Assembly (NCBI GenBank): GCA_002706605.1
Contig: PALT01000025.1
Span: forward strand, 248,001-312,000
Origin: Rhodovulum sp.
GTDB lineage: Bacteria; Pseudomonadota; Alphaproteobacteria; Rhodobacterales; Rhodobacteraceae
Reading direction: 5' to 3'
Length of the DNA stretch: 64,000 bases
The notes under the pieces were generated by a model. It did not search any database. It was not told where the DNA came from and saw only the letters and a list, made by a program, of their open reading frames with translations. Both the position numbers and the translations under genes were made by a program. This document shows positions 52,220 to 61,234 of the stretch, piece by piece (within the stretch, counting starts at the first letter, position 1; each line of letters opens with the position of its first letter).

Positions 52220-52680
52220 TAGGCAACCGGTGCCGTGCGAACAATCGTGCCGTTGGACATCAAGTTGATGGATCCGGCCAACTCGTTTTCAGTGTCCCGC
52301 TCAAATTGGGTGACTGCAAACACCCCTTGCAGCGTCCCGATAAACGGATCTGTCACACGAACATTCAATTCGCCCGTGCCCGCGCCTTCGGCCTGTCCGT
52401 CAAACCAGACCTGATAGACCAGGCTTTCAGCGTCACCATCAACGGCGCTATAATCGCCAGAAATCGAAATCGTGCGCTTGCCACCTTTCAGGTAAAGCGA
52501 CCACCAAGCCGACGCCGCGGCCGATCCACGCGGGGCGCGCGAAACTTCGCGCTTGTCCTGAGAAAACGAAATTTTCGGCGCACCAATGGCCGCAAACTCT
52601 TTCCAATCCCCCACGACCGATGGGTTTTCAAACTCAAGCAACAGCTCGTGGCCGTCCTCAAAATCACCAGGATTTAGCAT
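52219..52680 (-). CDS. Major tail tube protein
   Basis: A 153-residue beta-rich protein (LNPGDFEDGHELLLEFENPSVVGDWKEFAAIG, later LKGGKRTISISGDYSAVDGDAESLVYQVWFDG and QGVFAVTQFERDTENE). The pattern and position, after a DUF3168-like gene and before the chaperones, are those of siphoviral tail tube proteins. Confidence 0.82.
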   Translation of the reverse strand: MLNPGDFEDGHELLLEFENPSVVGDWKEFAAIGAPKISFSQDKREVSRAPRGSAAASAWWSLYLKGGKRTISISGDYSAVDGDAESLVYQVWFDGQAEGAGTGELNVRVTDPFIGTLQGVFAVTQFERDTENELAGSINLMSNGTIVRTAPVA

Positions 52681-52692
52681 ATCAATGCCCCC

Positions 52693-53130
52693 TTATCTTT
52701 CATTGAAGTAAACTAAGAACGCGACCTTTCCGGCCGCACCGTCTTTGTCAGGCGCACCGACCGTGGACCCAACAAAATCAACCTTCCAAACCTTGGCCGA
52801 CGGCAACGGCAACAACGCCGGCCGATTAGCCAAGGCGCGACGCAAGGCCGCCGCGACACGCCGAACGCGCACCGCGCCGCCCGTAGGGGCCGCCGCCCCA
52901 GGATCCGACGGCCGATCATAGACGCCGAAAGACACGCCAACCTGTGACGCCTCAGTGCGACCTTTACGGGCCTCGGCAACATCCAATTCGGCCAAGCGCA
53001 CATAGGGATAAACGGCCACATCGGGCACACCGTCCCAAACCCCACCAGGGCAGACGGCGGAAAACGCTTGGTCCGCGTCCAAAGCTGCAATCAGGGCCGC
53101 TTGTAATTCTACCTCGGGAAAATCAACCAT
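52693..53130 (-). CDS. DUF3168-like tail terminator protein
   Basis: A 145-residue protein starting VDFPEVELQAALIAALDADQAF, with YPYVRLAELDVAEARKG. It matches DUF3168 proteins that cap the tail tube (lambda gpU-like). It overlaps the gp10-like gene by 8 bases and ends 12 bases before the tail tube gene. Confidence 0.8.
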   Translation of the reverse strand: MVDFPEVELQAALIAALDADQAFSAVCPGGVWDGVPDVAVYPYVRLAELDVAEARKGRTEASQVGVSFGVYDRPSDPGAAAPTGGAVRVRRVAAALRRALANRPALLPLPSAKVWKVDFVGSTVGAPDKDGAAGKVAFLVYFNER

Positions 53131-53521
53131 TGCCCGCCGCCCGCCTTACGATCCCACGGACAATGCGGCGCACACCTTTGCCAAACCGCTTGCGCGTGTA
53201 TTGGCGGGCCTTATCCATGTGCAAAGACCCTTCGGTTGTGCCACGCGTGCCCTTTTTCCGGCCATACTCAATGGAAAATGCGCGGTTCTTTTCCGCGCGG
53301 GGCGCATCGGGCGCAATGGCCTCAATCACCCCCGTCAGACCATCCAGCGACGTGTGCGACGAAATATCGGATTTCGTTTGGCCCGATCGCTCGGGCGCTA
53401 GGATCCGCGCGATTTGCTCCGTTTGGGTCGTACTCTTTGACACAAACTTGCCGACGGCGGCGCGCTCGGCCTTGGGCAGGTCGCGGAGGCGCTTTGAAAC
53501 ATGCTTATATTCAATTCGCAT
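53123..53521 (-). CDS. HK97 gp10-like head-tail joining protein
   Basis: A 132-residue basic protein: IEYKHVSKRLRDLPKAERAAVGKFVSKSTTQTEQIARILAPERSGQTKSDISS is the typical gp10 core. The C-terminus (KARQYTRKRFGKGVRRIVRGIVRRA) is strongly basic. Its position between head-tail adaptor and tail terminator is standard. Confidence 0.8.
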   Translation of the reverse strand: MRIEYKHVSKRLRDLPKAERAAVGKFVSKSTTQTEQIARILAPERSGQTKSDISSHTSLDGLTGVIEAIAPDAPRAEKNRAFSIEYGRKKGTRGTTEGSLHMDKARQYTRKRFGKGVRRIVRGIVRRAAGNG

Positions 53522-53858
53522 CCGTCACCGCCTCCGATTTCTCGCACCGAAATTCGACCACGCCGACGCGATCCCCGACACGCTCAGGGCCGCCGACAAT
53601 GCGCCACGTGCCCCCCAGGACGTCCACGAAACACCCGACGCCGACTGAACGCGGCGCGGCGTCATAGGGCACGCGCAACGTGCCGACCGTCTCGGCCATC
53701 GGCCGCCCCGATCTGATCGCCTCTTTGCCAGGTGAAACGCGCATGTTGCCCCAAACGCGCCCCAATGGAACGCGCCCCGATCCCTCTTGATTACCGAACC
53801 GATCACGCCCGCCCCGATCCAGGCGAAAGAACGACGCACGGTCGTTAAAGTTCATCAT
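53511..53858 (-). CDS. Phage head-tail adaptor protein
   Basis: A 115-residue protein of the SPP1 gp16/HK97-type stopper kind: FNDRASFFRLDRGGRDRFGNQEG then VWGNMRVSPGKEAI, with a beta-rich C-terminus (VDVLGGTWRIVGG). The ATG at 53858 overlaps the stop of the connector gene (ATGA). The GTG three codons upstream was rejected. Confidence 0.8.
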   Translation of the reverse strand: MMNFNDRASFFRLDRGGRDRFGNQEGSGRVPLGRVWGNMRVSPGKEAIRSGRPMAETVGTLRVPYDAAPRSVGVGCFVDVLGGTWRIVGGPERVGDRVGVVEFRCEKSEAVTDAN

Positions 53859-54454
53859 GCGATCCACCCCCGCCGGTGGCGGTTCAAGATATGCGCCGCA
53901 CCTGGGGGGATTTCCGCGATCATGTCGCCGTGCGAATTGTTGAACATATGCGACGCGATCAGCCCGACGGCCGCCACCAGATCGGGGGCCACGCCCTCGG
54001 GCGTTTCCGCGCCCAACGTGTAGTCAATTTCGACGGCACCGGCGGCGGGCGTCACGCTCGGCCAGGTGGCACCATCGGCGGGCACAACGCGCGCCACACC
54101 ACCCAACACCAGGCGATAATCAGACGCCGGAATATCGACCATTTCCCCGCCGATGTAGCACCGGAACGACGCCACACCGACCACGCCACCACCTGGCAAG
54201 ATCAGCCCCGCACGGGGCAAGGCGTCCAGCGTGAGCCGCCACGTTTGCCGCATCATCGCGACCCCAATTCCCGCCGGACCATCAATCGACGCGGCGGCGG
54301 CCGACAGGCACGCCGTTAGAACGGCATCAACATCCGCGTTTGCCGCATCATCATCGGGGATCGGATCCAGACGCAAGCGCGCCCGCATATCGTCCACAGT
54401 GAGCGGGGCGGCGGCATGGCCGCTAACCACCGTTACACCGCCCCACCCGCTCAT
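53855..54454 (-). CDS. Head-tail connector (gp6-like)
   Basis: A 199-residue protein. The entry LTVDDMRARLRLDPIPDDDAANADVDAVLTACLSAAAASIDG is the helical gp6-like connector motif. RQTWRLTLDALPRAGLILPGGGVVGVASF gives the beta part. It should ring the portal beneath the head. It overlaps its neighbours by 4 bases on both sides. Confidence 0.85.
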   Translation of the reverse strand: MSGWGGVTVVSGHAAAPLTVDDMRARLRLDPIPDDDAANADVDAVLTACLSAAAASIDGPAGIGVAMMRQTWRLTLDALPRAGLILPGGGVVGVASFRCYIGGEMVDIPASDYRLVLGGVARVVPADGATWPSVTPAAGAVEIDYTLGAETPEGVAPDLVAAVGLIASHMFNNSHGDMIAEIPPGAAHILNRHRRGWIA

Positions 54455-54849
54455 TTATCGGCCGCCTTGGCCTTGGTCGCGGCCTTGGTCGCCTTGGCCT
54501 TGGCCGTGGTCGCATCGGCCGTGGCCGTGGTCGCATCGGCCGTGGCCGTGGTCGCATCGGTCGTGGCCGTGGTCGCATCGGTCGTGGCCGTGGTCGCATC
54601 GGTCGTGGTCGGCACAAGCGCGGCGTCCACCTGGTCAACGATTTCCTTTTGGATCTCGGCCAAATGATCCGCGATCTTGGCCGCGTCCTCGGCCGTCAAC
54701 CCTTCCACATGACCAACGGCCGCCATTTTCGCGGCAATATCAACGGGCACGTCCATGTGAACCGTGCCAATCGGCCCCGCATATTGGCCGACGCGCATAA
54801 CAAGCGTTTTGACGGACACAGCCGCCACGATTTTCGCTACATCGCTCAT
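54451..54849 (-). CDS. Head-region protein with Thr/Ala/Asp heptad repeats and Lys/Ala tail
   Basis: A 132-residue protein from the ATG at 54849. Residues 1-75 form a small domain (KIVAAVSVKTLVMRVGQYAGPIGTVHMDVPVD, then LTAEDAAKIADHLAEIQ). Five copies of a seven-residue unit (TTDATTA/TADATTA) and a basic tail (AKAKATKAATKAKAADK) follow. The tail resembles the C-termini of histone H1-like or nucleoid proteins. It sits between capsid and connector genes, where decoration or scaffold-like proteins can occur. No known family recognised. A role in the head is inferred from position. Confidence 0.7.
   Translation of the reverse strand: MSDVAKIVAAVSVKTLVMRVGQYAGPIGTVHMDVPVDIAAKMAAVGHVEGLTAEDAAKIADHLAEIQKEIVDQVDAALVPTTTDATTATTDATTATTDATTATADATTATADATTAKAKATKAATKAKAADK
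54506..54610 (-). repeat. Five tandem 21-base coding repeats
   Basis: Five perfectly phased units of 21 bases (plus-strand consensus GTGGTCGCATCGGYCGTGGCC) encode TTDATTA-type heptads. They differ only at one C/T position, so they look recently expanded. Confidence 0.9.
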
Positions 54850-54880
54850 AGCGTTTCCTTTCAAAATTGAGGGGGAATTA

Positions 54881-54900
54881 GGGCGGCCCATTGGCCGCCC
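54881..54900 (-). terminator. Hairpin after the major capsid gene
   Basis: Perfect 8-base stem GGGCGGCC/GGCCGCCC with a 4-base loop, 14 bases beyond the capsid stop codon, followed by TAATTCC on the minus strand. It probably dampens downstream transcription or stabilises capsid mRNA. Confidence 0.55.
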
Positions 54901-54914
54901 AATCGGTCAGGGGC

Positions 54915-56243
54915 TTAGGACCCCAGAACCATTTTCTTGATCGCGCGCGTGTCGGTCACAACCGAATCAACGAACCGGTGACCGGCCAGACCCGCACCCG
55001 GCTGAAATTTGCTATCGCGCGCAAAGGACATAGCAACGCGGCCGTTTTGGCCGTGGCGGATTGCGAACTTGTTCATCACACCCGCGACAAACGGCGCAGC
55101 GCCCGCCGCAATCGACGGCATGAACTCATTCGTCATGTTGCGAACGCGCGTCTGCCCAAGGCGCAAGACGCTTTCGTCTTCACCGGTCAGGACAAAAGAA
55201 CCATCCGCGTTGCGCATCGCGGCCAGCTCGGTTTTCGTCGTGCCCGACATCATCACGCGGAAACTCGGGTCCATCCGGTAGCCCTCGGCAAAGCCGCGCA
55301 CGAACCGGACAAGATCGTCAACATCGAACGACCCAACGCCCACCGTGGTCAGCCCGACGCTTGCGCCAGTCACGATCCCTTGAGGCTCGCCAGCACCCGT
55401 GCCCGTGGTCAGCTTGCGGTTGCCAGTTTGCCCGATATCCTCGGCCACGATCCGCGCCAAAACATCACCCATTGCCGCCGGAGCCGACAGCAGGAATTGC
55501 AGGGACACCTTCACCCAGGGCGACTTGATCAAGTACCCCCCCAGCGACGCACTCCCAAAACCGATTTCGCCGCCGTCACTGTAAGTGTCACCCTCGGCCG
55601 CCTCTTGTTCACCTTCGCGGCCCGTCGCATCGAACGTCGGGATAGGAAGGGTCGCAACGCCCGGCGTGCTGAAAATCTGAAACAGGCCGGGGGACATGTC
55701 CAACATCGGGCCATAAAGGCGCATCGACTGATCAAGCGGTGCTTGCGCCTCATCGGGCACCAGGAAACCACCAGCGGCGTCAACGCCAAGGCGCACCCCC
55801 GCGCGATACTCGGCAGCATCGGACAGCGGCGCGCCGGTATCCATAACCGCGCCCGCCATCAGGGCCGCGCGCACCTCTTGGGGCAAGGTGGACAAATTAC
55901 CCCCCGAAACGACCAGTTCCGCGAAGGCATCGCCATACTCGACACCCTGCCCACCATTGACACCGCCGCGCGGGGCCATGTCCCCCAGATCCTGACCCTG
56001 ACCACGGGTCATTGCGTCAACCTGTTCATTGATACGCGAACGCGTTTCAATTTCGGCTTCCAACGCCGCCGCCTCTTCGGCCGCCGCGTTCGCCTCGGCC
56101 AGCATGGCGCGCAATTCGGCCTGTTGTTCGCCGGTCATTTCGGCCCCAATCGCGCCGCGCCGTTCGTCATGTTCAGCGATTTTCGCTTGCGCCTTGGCCA
56201 GCAACTCTTTGCGCTTTTTGCGCAACTCTTTCAGTTTATCCAT
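54915..56243 (-). CDS. HK97-family major capsid protein
   Basis: A 442-residue protein. The first ~110 residues are a charged coiled coil (MDKLKELRKKRKELLAKAQAKIAEHDERR), the delta or scaffold domain normally cut off by the protease. The HK97 fold follows: AGGFLVPDEAQAPLDQSM, then a long segment with LLSAPAAMGDVLARIVAEDIG and GAGEPQGIVTGASVG, which are family-typical. The ATG at 56243 was preferred over 56288 because the coiled coil starts there and GGGG precedes it. Confidence 0.92.
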   Translation of the reverse strand: MDKLKELRKKRKELLAKAQAKIAEHDERRGAIGAEMTGEQQAELRAMLAEANAAAEEAAALEAEIETRSRINEQVDAMTRGQGQDLGDMAPRGGVNGGQGVEYGDAFAELVVSGGNLSTLPQEVRAALMAGAVMDTGAPLSDAAEYRAGVRLGVDAAGGFLVPDEAQAPLDQSMRLYGPMLDMSPGLFQIFSTPGVATLPIPTFDATGREGEQEAAEGDTYSDGGEIGFGSASLGGYLIKSPWVKVSLQFLLSAPAAMGDVLARIVAEDIGQTGNRKLTTGTGAGEPQGIVTGASVGLTTVGVGSFDVDDLVRFVRGFAEGYRMDPSFRVMMSGTTKTELAAMRNADGSFVLTGEDESVLRLGQTRVRNMTNEFMPSIAAGAAPFVAGVMNKFAIRHGQNGRVAMSFARDSKFQPGAGLAGHRFVDSVVTDTRAIKKMVLGS

Positions 56244-56341
56244 CGGTTTTCCCCGTTTCGGATTTCCAACAAAAAAGGGGCCGCCCATCGCGCCCCCTAC
56301 TCAATCGCCAAGGCCCCGCGCCCTAGTCGAAATTCACATGA

Positions 56342-57001
56342 TCAACCGCGCGCGGCGGCCAACCCCAAACCCGCGCGCAACCGCGCCGCGTCCGCATCCA
56401 TTGCGCGGATCTCGGCCGCGCTCACCCCCAGGTGACGGCCCATTTCTGCCATGACAGCCGCGCGCTCGGCCTTGGTCACATCCTGCCCCCGCACGCTAAC
56501 GCCGGTCGCGTCATAGGCGGGCCAGGTCACGGCCGACACGTCAAACAGGCGCGACACCTTGCGGATAGACCGCAGGGGCAACATCCCATTTTCGCCGCGC
56601 GTCCAAACAACGCCGCCGTCCAGATCCGCCACAAAACCGAACGACATTTGCGAAATCGTGCGCCGCTCGATCTTGGAAATCAGGCCGCACGCGTCCGGTT
56701 CGGCCGTGGCTAAATCCGCCTCAAAGGCAAGCCCGCGATCATCCACCGACAGGCGCAGCGTGTCGCCCGTGGTGCGGGCCATCGGCGCGCCTTCATGATC
56801 CATCAGAAAGACGCAATCATCGCCTAGCACATCATCAAACGCGCCCGGTTCGATCACCTCACGCCAACTGTCAAAAATAACAGTTTCATTGCCAAAGACG
56901 GCCGCGTGACCGGCCAGCGTGCGCACATCCGCCACACCATCGGCCGCCGCGCGCACCTCAAAGCGGGCCGCGCTTGTGCGAACCTCAATCCCCTTAGTCA
57001 T
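56342..57001 (-). CDS. HK97-type prohead protease
   Basis: A 219-residue serine protease that matures the capsid. The entry LAGHAAVFGNETVIFDSWREVIEPGAF is typical. The catalytic His is in VFLMDHEG and the Ser in ISQMSFGF, with VSAVTWPAYDATG near the C-terminal side. It is encoded between portal and capsid and overlaps the portal gene by 8 bases. Confidence 0.92.
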   Translation of the reverse strand: MTKGIEVRTSAARFEVRAAADGVADVRTLAGHAAVFGNETVIFDSWREVIEPGAFDDVLGDDCVFLMDHEGAPMARTTGDTLRLSVDDRGLAFEADLATAEPDACGLISKIERRTISQMSFGFVADLDGGVVWTRGENGMLPLRSIRKVSRLFDVSAVTWPAYDATGVSVRGQDVTKAERAAVMAEMGRHLGVSAAEIRAMDADAARLRAGLGLAAARG

Positions 57002-58340
57002 TGTCTCTCACCTCGTTTTCGGTTTCGTCGCCACCGGATGCACCGGCGGGCGCGGCGGATCCGTTCACCGCCTGTTCAAGCGACACCATCGCGCCTTGGA
57101 TCATCAGACTATCGCCACCAGGCAAGGGCGGCTGATTTTCCTCTCGGCGGATCTCGTTTGGCGTGGCCGTGCCCGACGCGATCCGGCGCGCGTTCGCCTC
57201 CGACCGCCCCCGCAAATCGCCGCGCAAAAGGCCGTTCAGGTTGTGTTCGACATACCGACGGCCGCCGCCCTCACGGCCAAACAGCTTTAGCCCCGCCTCG
57301 GCCTCAAACATCCCCGCATGATGTGCGACGCAATGCTTTACCAGGTGCATGTCCTGTTGCTCGACATTCGCAAACGTGCCCGTTGACAACTCGGCCAGGA
57401 ACACCGGCGGCATGTTCAGGATCCGCGCCATTTCCTCAATCACGAACCGTTGCACGTTCAGGATCTGGGCCTTTTCAGGATCGACACCCAACTGTTTCAG
57501 ATCCGCGCCAGGACCCAAAACCAACACGTTGCGCCCCTCGGCCTGGGCCATTTCGACCGCTTGCGAATATTCGGCCGCCGCACGCGCGGCCCCATCGGCG
57601 TTTATGCTCTCTTTTTGGTACAGCGCCCACATCGGAACACCACCACCGGCAAAGAACTTGGCAACGTACTCTTGAACCGCGACGCCCATTTGAAACGCGG
57701 GTTGGTTCATCTGAACGACCGAATCCGCCGCCAACTTGCGACCGCGCGGGATATAGGACAGATCGACCACATCAGACGCCGCAAGGCGGCGCGCTTTTCC
57801 ACCCACAGGCGCGTGATCATAGAACAAAGCCCCGTCTTTGCGGCCGACCTCATATTCGCCCTTATCCACCGGCCAAAAATCGACCGGATCCCCCATCGCG
57901 TTGCGGTCGATGTGGAACACCCCGCGACCACCCGAAAAATAGTCCCACCAGAACGCGTGCAACAATTCGCGCGCGCTCATTTCATGGTTCGCCGCCCACG
58001 ACAGCAGCGGCGAAACCGGATGATCTGTCAGCCGGTTGCGGGCTTTGTCACCCTCGGCCGATTTCTCATAGGCCGCGACAGGCAATCCGGCCATCGTGCG
58101 CGCCAGAAACGACACCCCCGCCCCGAACGGCGTAACAGCCAAGGCGCGGCGCTCACCCACGGCGGGCAAATTGACCAGACCCGCGCCGAACATCTGCAAA
58201 ATGTTGCCTGACGACAGCGACGCGTCATAGGCCACACTGTCAACAACCTGGGCCGCCCGCGCCTCTAGCGCCGGATCCACGGCCGTTTTTGCGTTCACCG
58301 GCGCAACCGTCTTTGCGCGTCGCCCAAATAGCCGCATCAC
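56994..58340 (-). CDS. HK97-family portal protein
   Basis: The 448-residue protein forms the dodecameric DNA entry ring. Seen are GERRALAVTPFGAGVSFLARTMAGLPVAAYEK, WWDYFSGGRGVFHIDRN, and FVIEEMARILNMPPVFLAEL, all characteristic of the phage_portal family. The C-terminus (RREENQPPLPGGDSLMIQGAM) is also common. It overlaps the large terminase gene by 4 bases. Confidence 0.93.
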   Translation of the reverse strand: MMRLFGRRAKTVAPVNAKTAVDPALEARAAQVVDSVAYDASLSSGNILQMFGAGLVNLPAVGERRALAVTPFGAGVSFLARTMAGLPVAAYEKSAEGDKARNRLTDHPVSPLLSWAANHEMSARELLHAFWWDYFSGGRGVFHIDRNAMGDPVDFWPVDKGEYEVGRKDGALFYDHAPVGGKARRLAASDVVDLSYIPRGRKLAADSVVQMNQPAFQMGVAVQEYVAKFFAGGGVPMWALYQKESINADGAARAAAEYSQAVEMAQAEGRNVLVLGPGADLKQLGVDPEKAQILNVQRFVIEEMARILNMPPVFLAELSTGTFANVEQQDMHLVKHCVAHHAGMFEAEAGLKLFGREGGGRRYVEHNLNGLLRGDLRGRSEANARRIASGTATPNEIRREENQPPLPGGDSLMIQGAMVSLEQAVNGSAAPAGASGGDETENEVRDND

Positions 58341-60109
58341 GCCCCCTTATACTGTCCCAAAATCGAAAAATTCGGATCATTCCACGGCGATTCCTTGGGG
58401 CCTTGCGGGGCCGCCGTCGGGTTCATCGCCATCAATTGAAAAGCGTTGAACAACGCCGTTAGCGGGTCGATTTTCGCGCGGCCCGCAACCGCTTTCGTGA
58501 TGTAAACCGCGTTTCCGCGCTGTTCGGCCTTGGCATTGCCAGCCGACCAGGACAGCAACCGGCACTTGCGGGGCCGGAACGTCCGCGATTTTAGACGCCG
58601 TTCCATGCCCCACACCGCCGATGACAGGCGCGCACCTTGCGGGACGGCCACAACAAGCGGGTCCTCCAGGTCACGTTCGGCCAAAATATCCACCAAAGCC
58701 GCGACGCCATAGGGATCTAGCCCGATCCCGAACTTTTCAGGGAACAAGCCGCGCTCGGCCACCTCCGACAGAATGTCCGCCAAATCCTCAATGTCGCCCG
58801 TTTCACCGCGCGCGGGGAATAGGTCGCCATCGGCTATAAATTCTTCAAGTTCCGTCTTGATCCCAGGACGGCGCGCCTTGGCATCGTCCGACGCGGACGA
58901 CGCCGCGCCCAACACCTCGGACGACGCCCACGCACGCCCCCAGCCAAGCCAATTTTTCGTCACCTTTTCGCGCCCGAGCAGGCCAAGCGCCAAAAGATCG
59001 TCAAGGCCGCCGCCATCGACGCCCGCCGTCACCACCTCGCAACGGTCTAAAAACTCATCCAGCGTGAACGCCTCGGCCGCGTCCAGCCACAGACGCGCCC
59101 CAACCCACTGATCGACACCGGACCCCATGCCCAATTGCAAATTGAGGTGCTGCGACGCCCACCCCAATTCACTGTCAATCCCGTCCCGCGTCGCCCGTTC
59201 GTGCAAGCGCCGCATCTTGTCCAGGAAAACCGTTTTCCCGTAGTTCGGCCACAGCGGCGGCCACAGCGACGTGTCACGCCACGCCCGATTGTCCGACGTC
59301 TGGACCTCTAGGGGCAGTTCGTACATGCAAACGAACGTGCGCACGTCCCCCGAAACCGTCCCGTCACGGATCGCGCGGGCCTCGTTCAACTCTTTCAAAA
59401 ACAGACCCTTGGGCGGCCCGTCGCTTTGCGTCGTGATGAACAACAACAGCGTGTTGTCGCGCGTCTGCATCCCCCCGCGCACCTGACGCAGGACCTTTTC
59501 GGCCTCGGGCATCGACCCCATTTCGTGCAATTCGTCCACGATTGCCAAAATCAGGATCTTACCCACAACCACTTTCGTATTCAGGGCGCGGACGATCATT
59601 TGCGCGCCGTTGTCGCGGCGCTTGATTGCCATCTGGTTTTCCACGACGTTGAAAACCGTCTCCAACTCTGAGCGACCCGTTGCCGGATCCTCGGGATCCG
59701 CGCGGATCATCTTTGCCGCTTGCGAAAACAGCGTGTCCGCCGCGTCTTTGGTCGGTCCCAAAATCAGGATCTCGGCCCCTGGAATGTCCGTCAGCATCAG
59801 CGCCGCCAAACCCAGCGCCGCAGAATAGGTCGTTTTCCCGTTTTTCTTGGGCACCATTACGAATGCCTCGGTGAAAAACCGAACGCCCGGACGCTCTAGG
59901 ACCCCCCACAGGTGGCGGATGATCTCGGGGAACCAATCGGCCGCCGCGTCAAACAGTTCTGGTTGCCCCGGCATATCCGGCACGCGGAACAATCCAAACG
60001 TTTGCAGCGCCGGTGCCGCCGCGTCGTCATCAATGGGCAGATCGGGCACCGGCAACCGGCCCGCTTGCAACCGGTCCCACCAATCGGGGCACGCCAAATC
60101 GAACGGCAT
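58337..60109 (-). CDS. terL: Terminase large subunit (ATPase/nuclease)
   Basis: The 590-residue DNA-packaging motor. The ATPase Walker A-like motif is MVPKKNGKTTYSAA (about residue 90). Walker B is ILAIVDELHEMGS. The nuclease domain has the first acidic motif VTAGVDGGGLDDLLALGLLG and further Asp residues (GLDPYGVAALVD). It belongs to the HK97/terminase_1 group. It touches the small terminase gene at 60109. Confidence 0.94.
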   Translation of the reverse strand: MPFDLACPDWWDRLQAGRLPVPDLPIDDDAAAPALQTFGLFRVPDMPGQPELFDAAADWFPEIIRHLWGVLERPGVRFFTEAFVMVPKKNGKTTYSAALGLAALMLTDIPGAEILILGPTKDAADTLFSQAAKMIRADPEDPATGRSELETVFNVVENQMAIKRRDNGAQMIVRALNTKVVVGKILILAIVDELHEMGSMPEAEKVLRQVRGGMQTRDNTLLLFITTQSDGPPKGLFLKELNEARAIRDGTVSGDVRTFVCMYELPLEVQTSDNRAWRDTSLWPPLWPNYGKTVFLDKMRRLHERATRDGIDSELGWASQHLNLQLGMGSGVDQWVGARLWLDAAEAFTLDEFLDRCEVVTAGVDGGGLDDLLALGLLGREKVTKNWLGWGRAWASSEVLGAASSASDDAKARRPGIKTELEEFIADGDLFPARGETGDIEDLADILSEVAERGLFPEKFGIGLDPYGVAALVDILAERDLEDPLVVAVPQGARLSSAVWGMERRLKSRTFRPRKCRLLSWSAGNAKAEQRGNAVYITKAVAGRAKIDPLTALFNAFQLMAMNPTAAPQGPKESPWNDPNFSILGQYKGA

Positions 60110-60678
60110 CAGTGATCCCGCCTATACTTGCCGTCCAGGGCCGCACCCCACCGCGACCCCTTTTTGCCACCCGTCACGGCCGCCGCGCCTTGGCGCAATG
60201 CCTCCTTTTTGCCCTGATCGGCCACCGCCCCCACGGCGTCGCCGTCGCCCGTTTCGTCCCCCACCCCGTTCGCATCGGCGGGCTTCTCATCGGCGCGGCG
60301 GCCGCCCTGGATCAGCGCGTTAGCCTGTCCCTTTTCGACCAAGCCCAACACCAAACGAGCGGCCGCGACGTTCCCCGCCTTGGCGCGCTCAACGAGCGCC
60401 AAGGTAGCGTCGGCGGCCAATTCATCGGCCGCGTCGTCTAGCTCGCGGGAATAATGTTTTCGCAGCGTCTTGGGATCCACGCCCAAGCGCCGCGCGATCC
60501 GCTCTTGCGTCCACCCCACCGCATAAAGAGAACGCACAACCTCTTGATTTTCCCCTGTAATTTTATGTTCGGGCGCGCCGATCAGTTCATATTTCTGATT
60601 TACCGGATCCCCCAACAGGTCCTTTTCGCCCTCATCACCGGCGGAATGCTCTTTTTCGGTCGGAAATTCATCATTCAC
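60109..60678 (-). CDS. Terminase small subunit-like protein
   Basis: A 189-residue protein. The central helix-turn-helix VRSLYAVGWTQERIARRLGVDPKTLRKHYSREL should recognise phage DNA. An acidic N-terminus and a basic C-terminus (GGKKGSRWGAALDGKYRRDH) surround it. Its position directly before the large subunit supports the call. Confidence 0.82.
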   Translation of the reverse strand: MNDEFPTEKEHSAGDEGEKDLLGDPVNQKYELIGAPEHKITGENQEVVRSLYAVGWTQERIARRLGVDPKTLRKHYSRELDDAADELAADATLALVERAKAGNVAAARLVLGLVEKGQANALIQGGRRADEKPADANGVGDETGDGDAVGAVADQGKKEALRQGAAAVTGGKKGSRWGAALDGKYRRDH

Positions 60679-60728
60679 GGGAAAAAAAACCTCTGCGTTG
60701 GGGGGTGTGTGGGTATGCGCGGCGGGGC

Positions 60729-61139
60729 CTATTTTCTTTGGACCCCACCCCCCCGATGTTTTCGCGCCGCGTACTCTCGTTTTTTCTTCTCGCCGTCGTG
60801 GAACTCTTTACACACGGCTTGCAGGTTCGACCGATCCCAGAACAACTGCTCATCGCCCCTATGCGGTTCGATGTGGTCAACCACAGCGGACCACCGATCA
60901 TGCCGGATCTCGTTTAGTTGGTGCGGGACGTTGCACCCTTGGCACATCCAACCGGCCGCGCCCAACACCTCTTGACGCCTCCGACGCCAGCGCGCCGTGT
61001 TATACCAGCCGCGCCCCGTGTTCTCAGTATCGGCCGCGCGCGCCGCATCGCGCACCGCGCCCCATTCCTCACGGCTCAGGCCCTTGACCACCGGCGGGGC
61101 CGACGACAACAGGCGCGGCGCTTGCTTTAGTCTGCCCAT
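60729..61139 (-). CDS. HNH endonuclease
   Basis: A 136-residue nuclease of the phage packaging region. A CQGC pair, the catalytic VVDHIEPHRGD, and SNLQAVCKEFHDGEKKK (N and H of HNH) are all present. HNH proteins next to terminase in HK97-like phages support cos cleavage. The ATG at 61139 has GGGGGATGTG upstream, so the longer frame was rejected. Confidence 0.9.
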   Translation of the reverse strand: MGRLKQAPRLLSSAPPVVKGLSREEWGAVRDAARAADTENTGRGWYNTARWRRRRQEVLGAAGWMCQGCNVPHQLNEIRHDRWSAVVDHIEPHRGDEQLFWDRSNLQAVCKEFHDGEKKKREYAARKHRGGGVQRK

Positions 61140-61159
61140 CACATCCCCCGAAACGCAAA

Positions 61160-61190
61160 GCGCCCGCGACGGGATCAACCGTGCGGGCGC
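61160..61190 (-). terminator. Strong hairpin between early and packaging genes
   Basis: On the minus strand GCGCCCGC-ACGG/CCGT-GCGGGCGC with a six-base loop (one bulged base) is followed by TTTGCGTTT. It lies between the gene ending at 61235 and the HNH gene, so it may terminate early transcripts or be the target of antitermination. Confidence 0.6.
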
Positions 61191-61234
61191 AAGAATGCTG
61201 TTGGCGCTTAGTCAACAACCATTAATTTCAAAAA

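Noticed and set aside
54506-54610. CRISPR-like short repeats
   Set aside because: The repeats are directly abutting 21-base units with no spacers, stay in frame, and encode a heptad repeat.
54891-56435. A 514-codon plus-strand open frame
   Set aside because: Antisense to the major capsid gene, with no ribosome site or recognisable motif.
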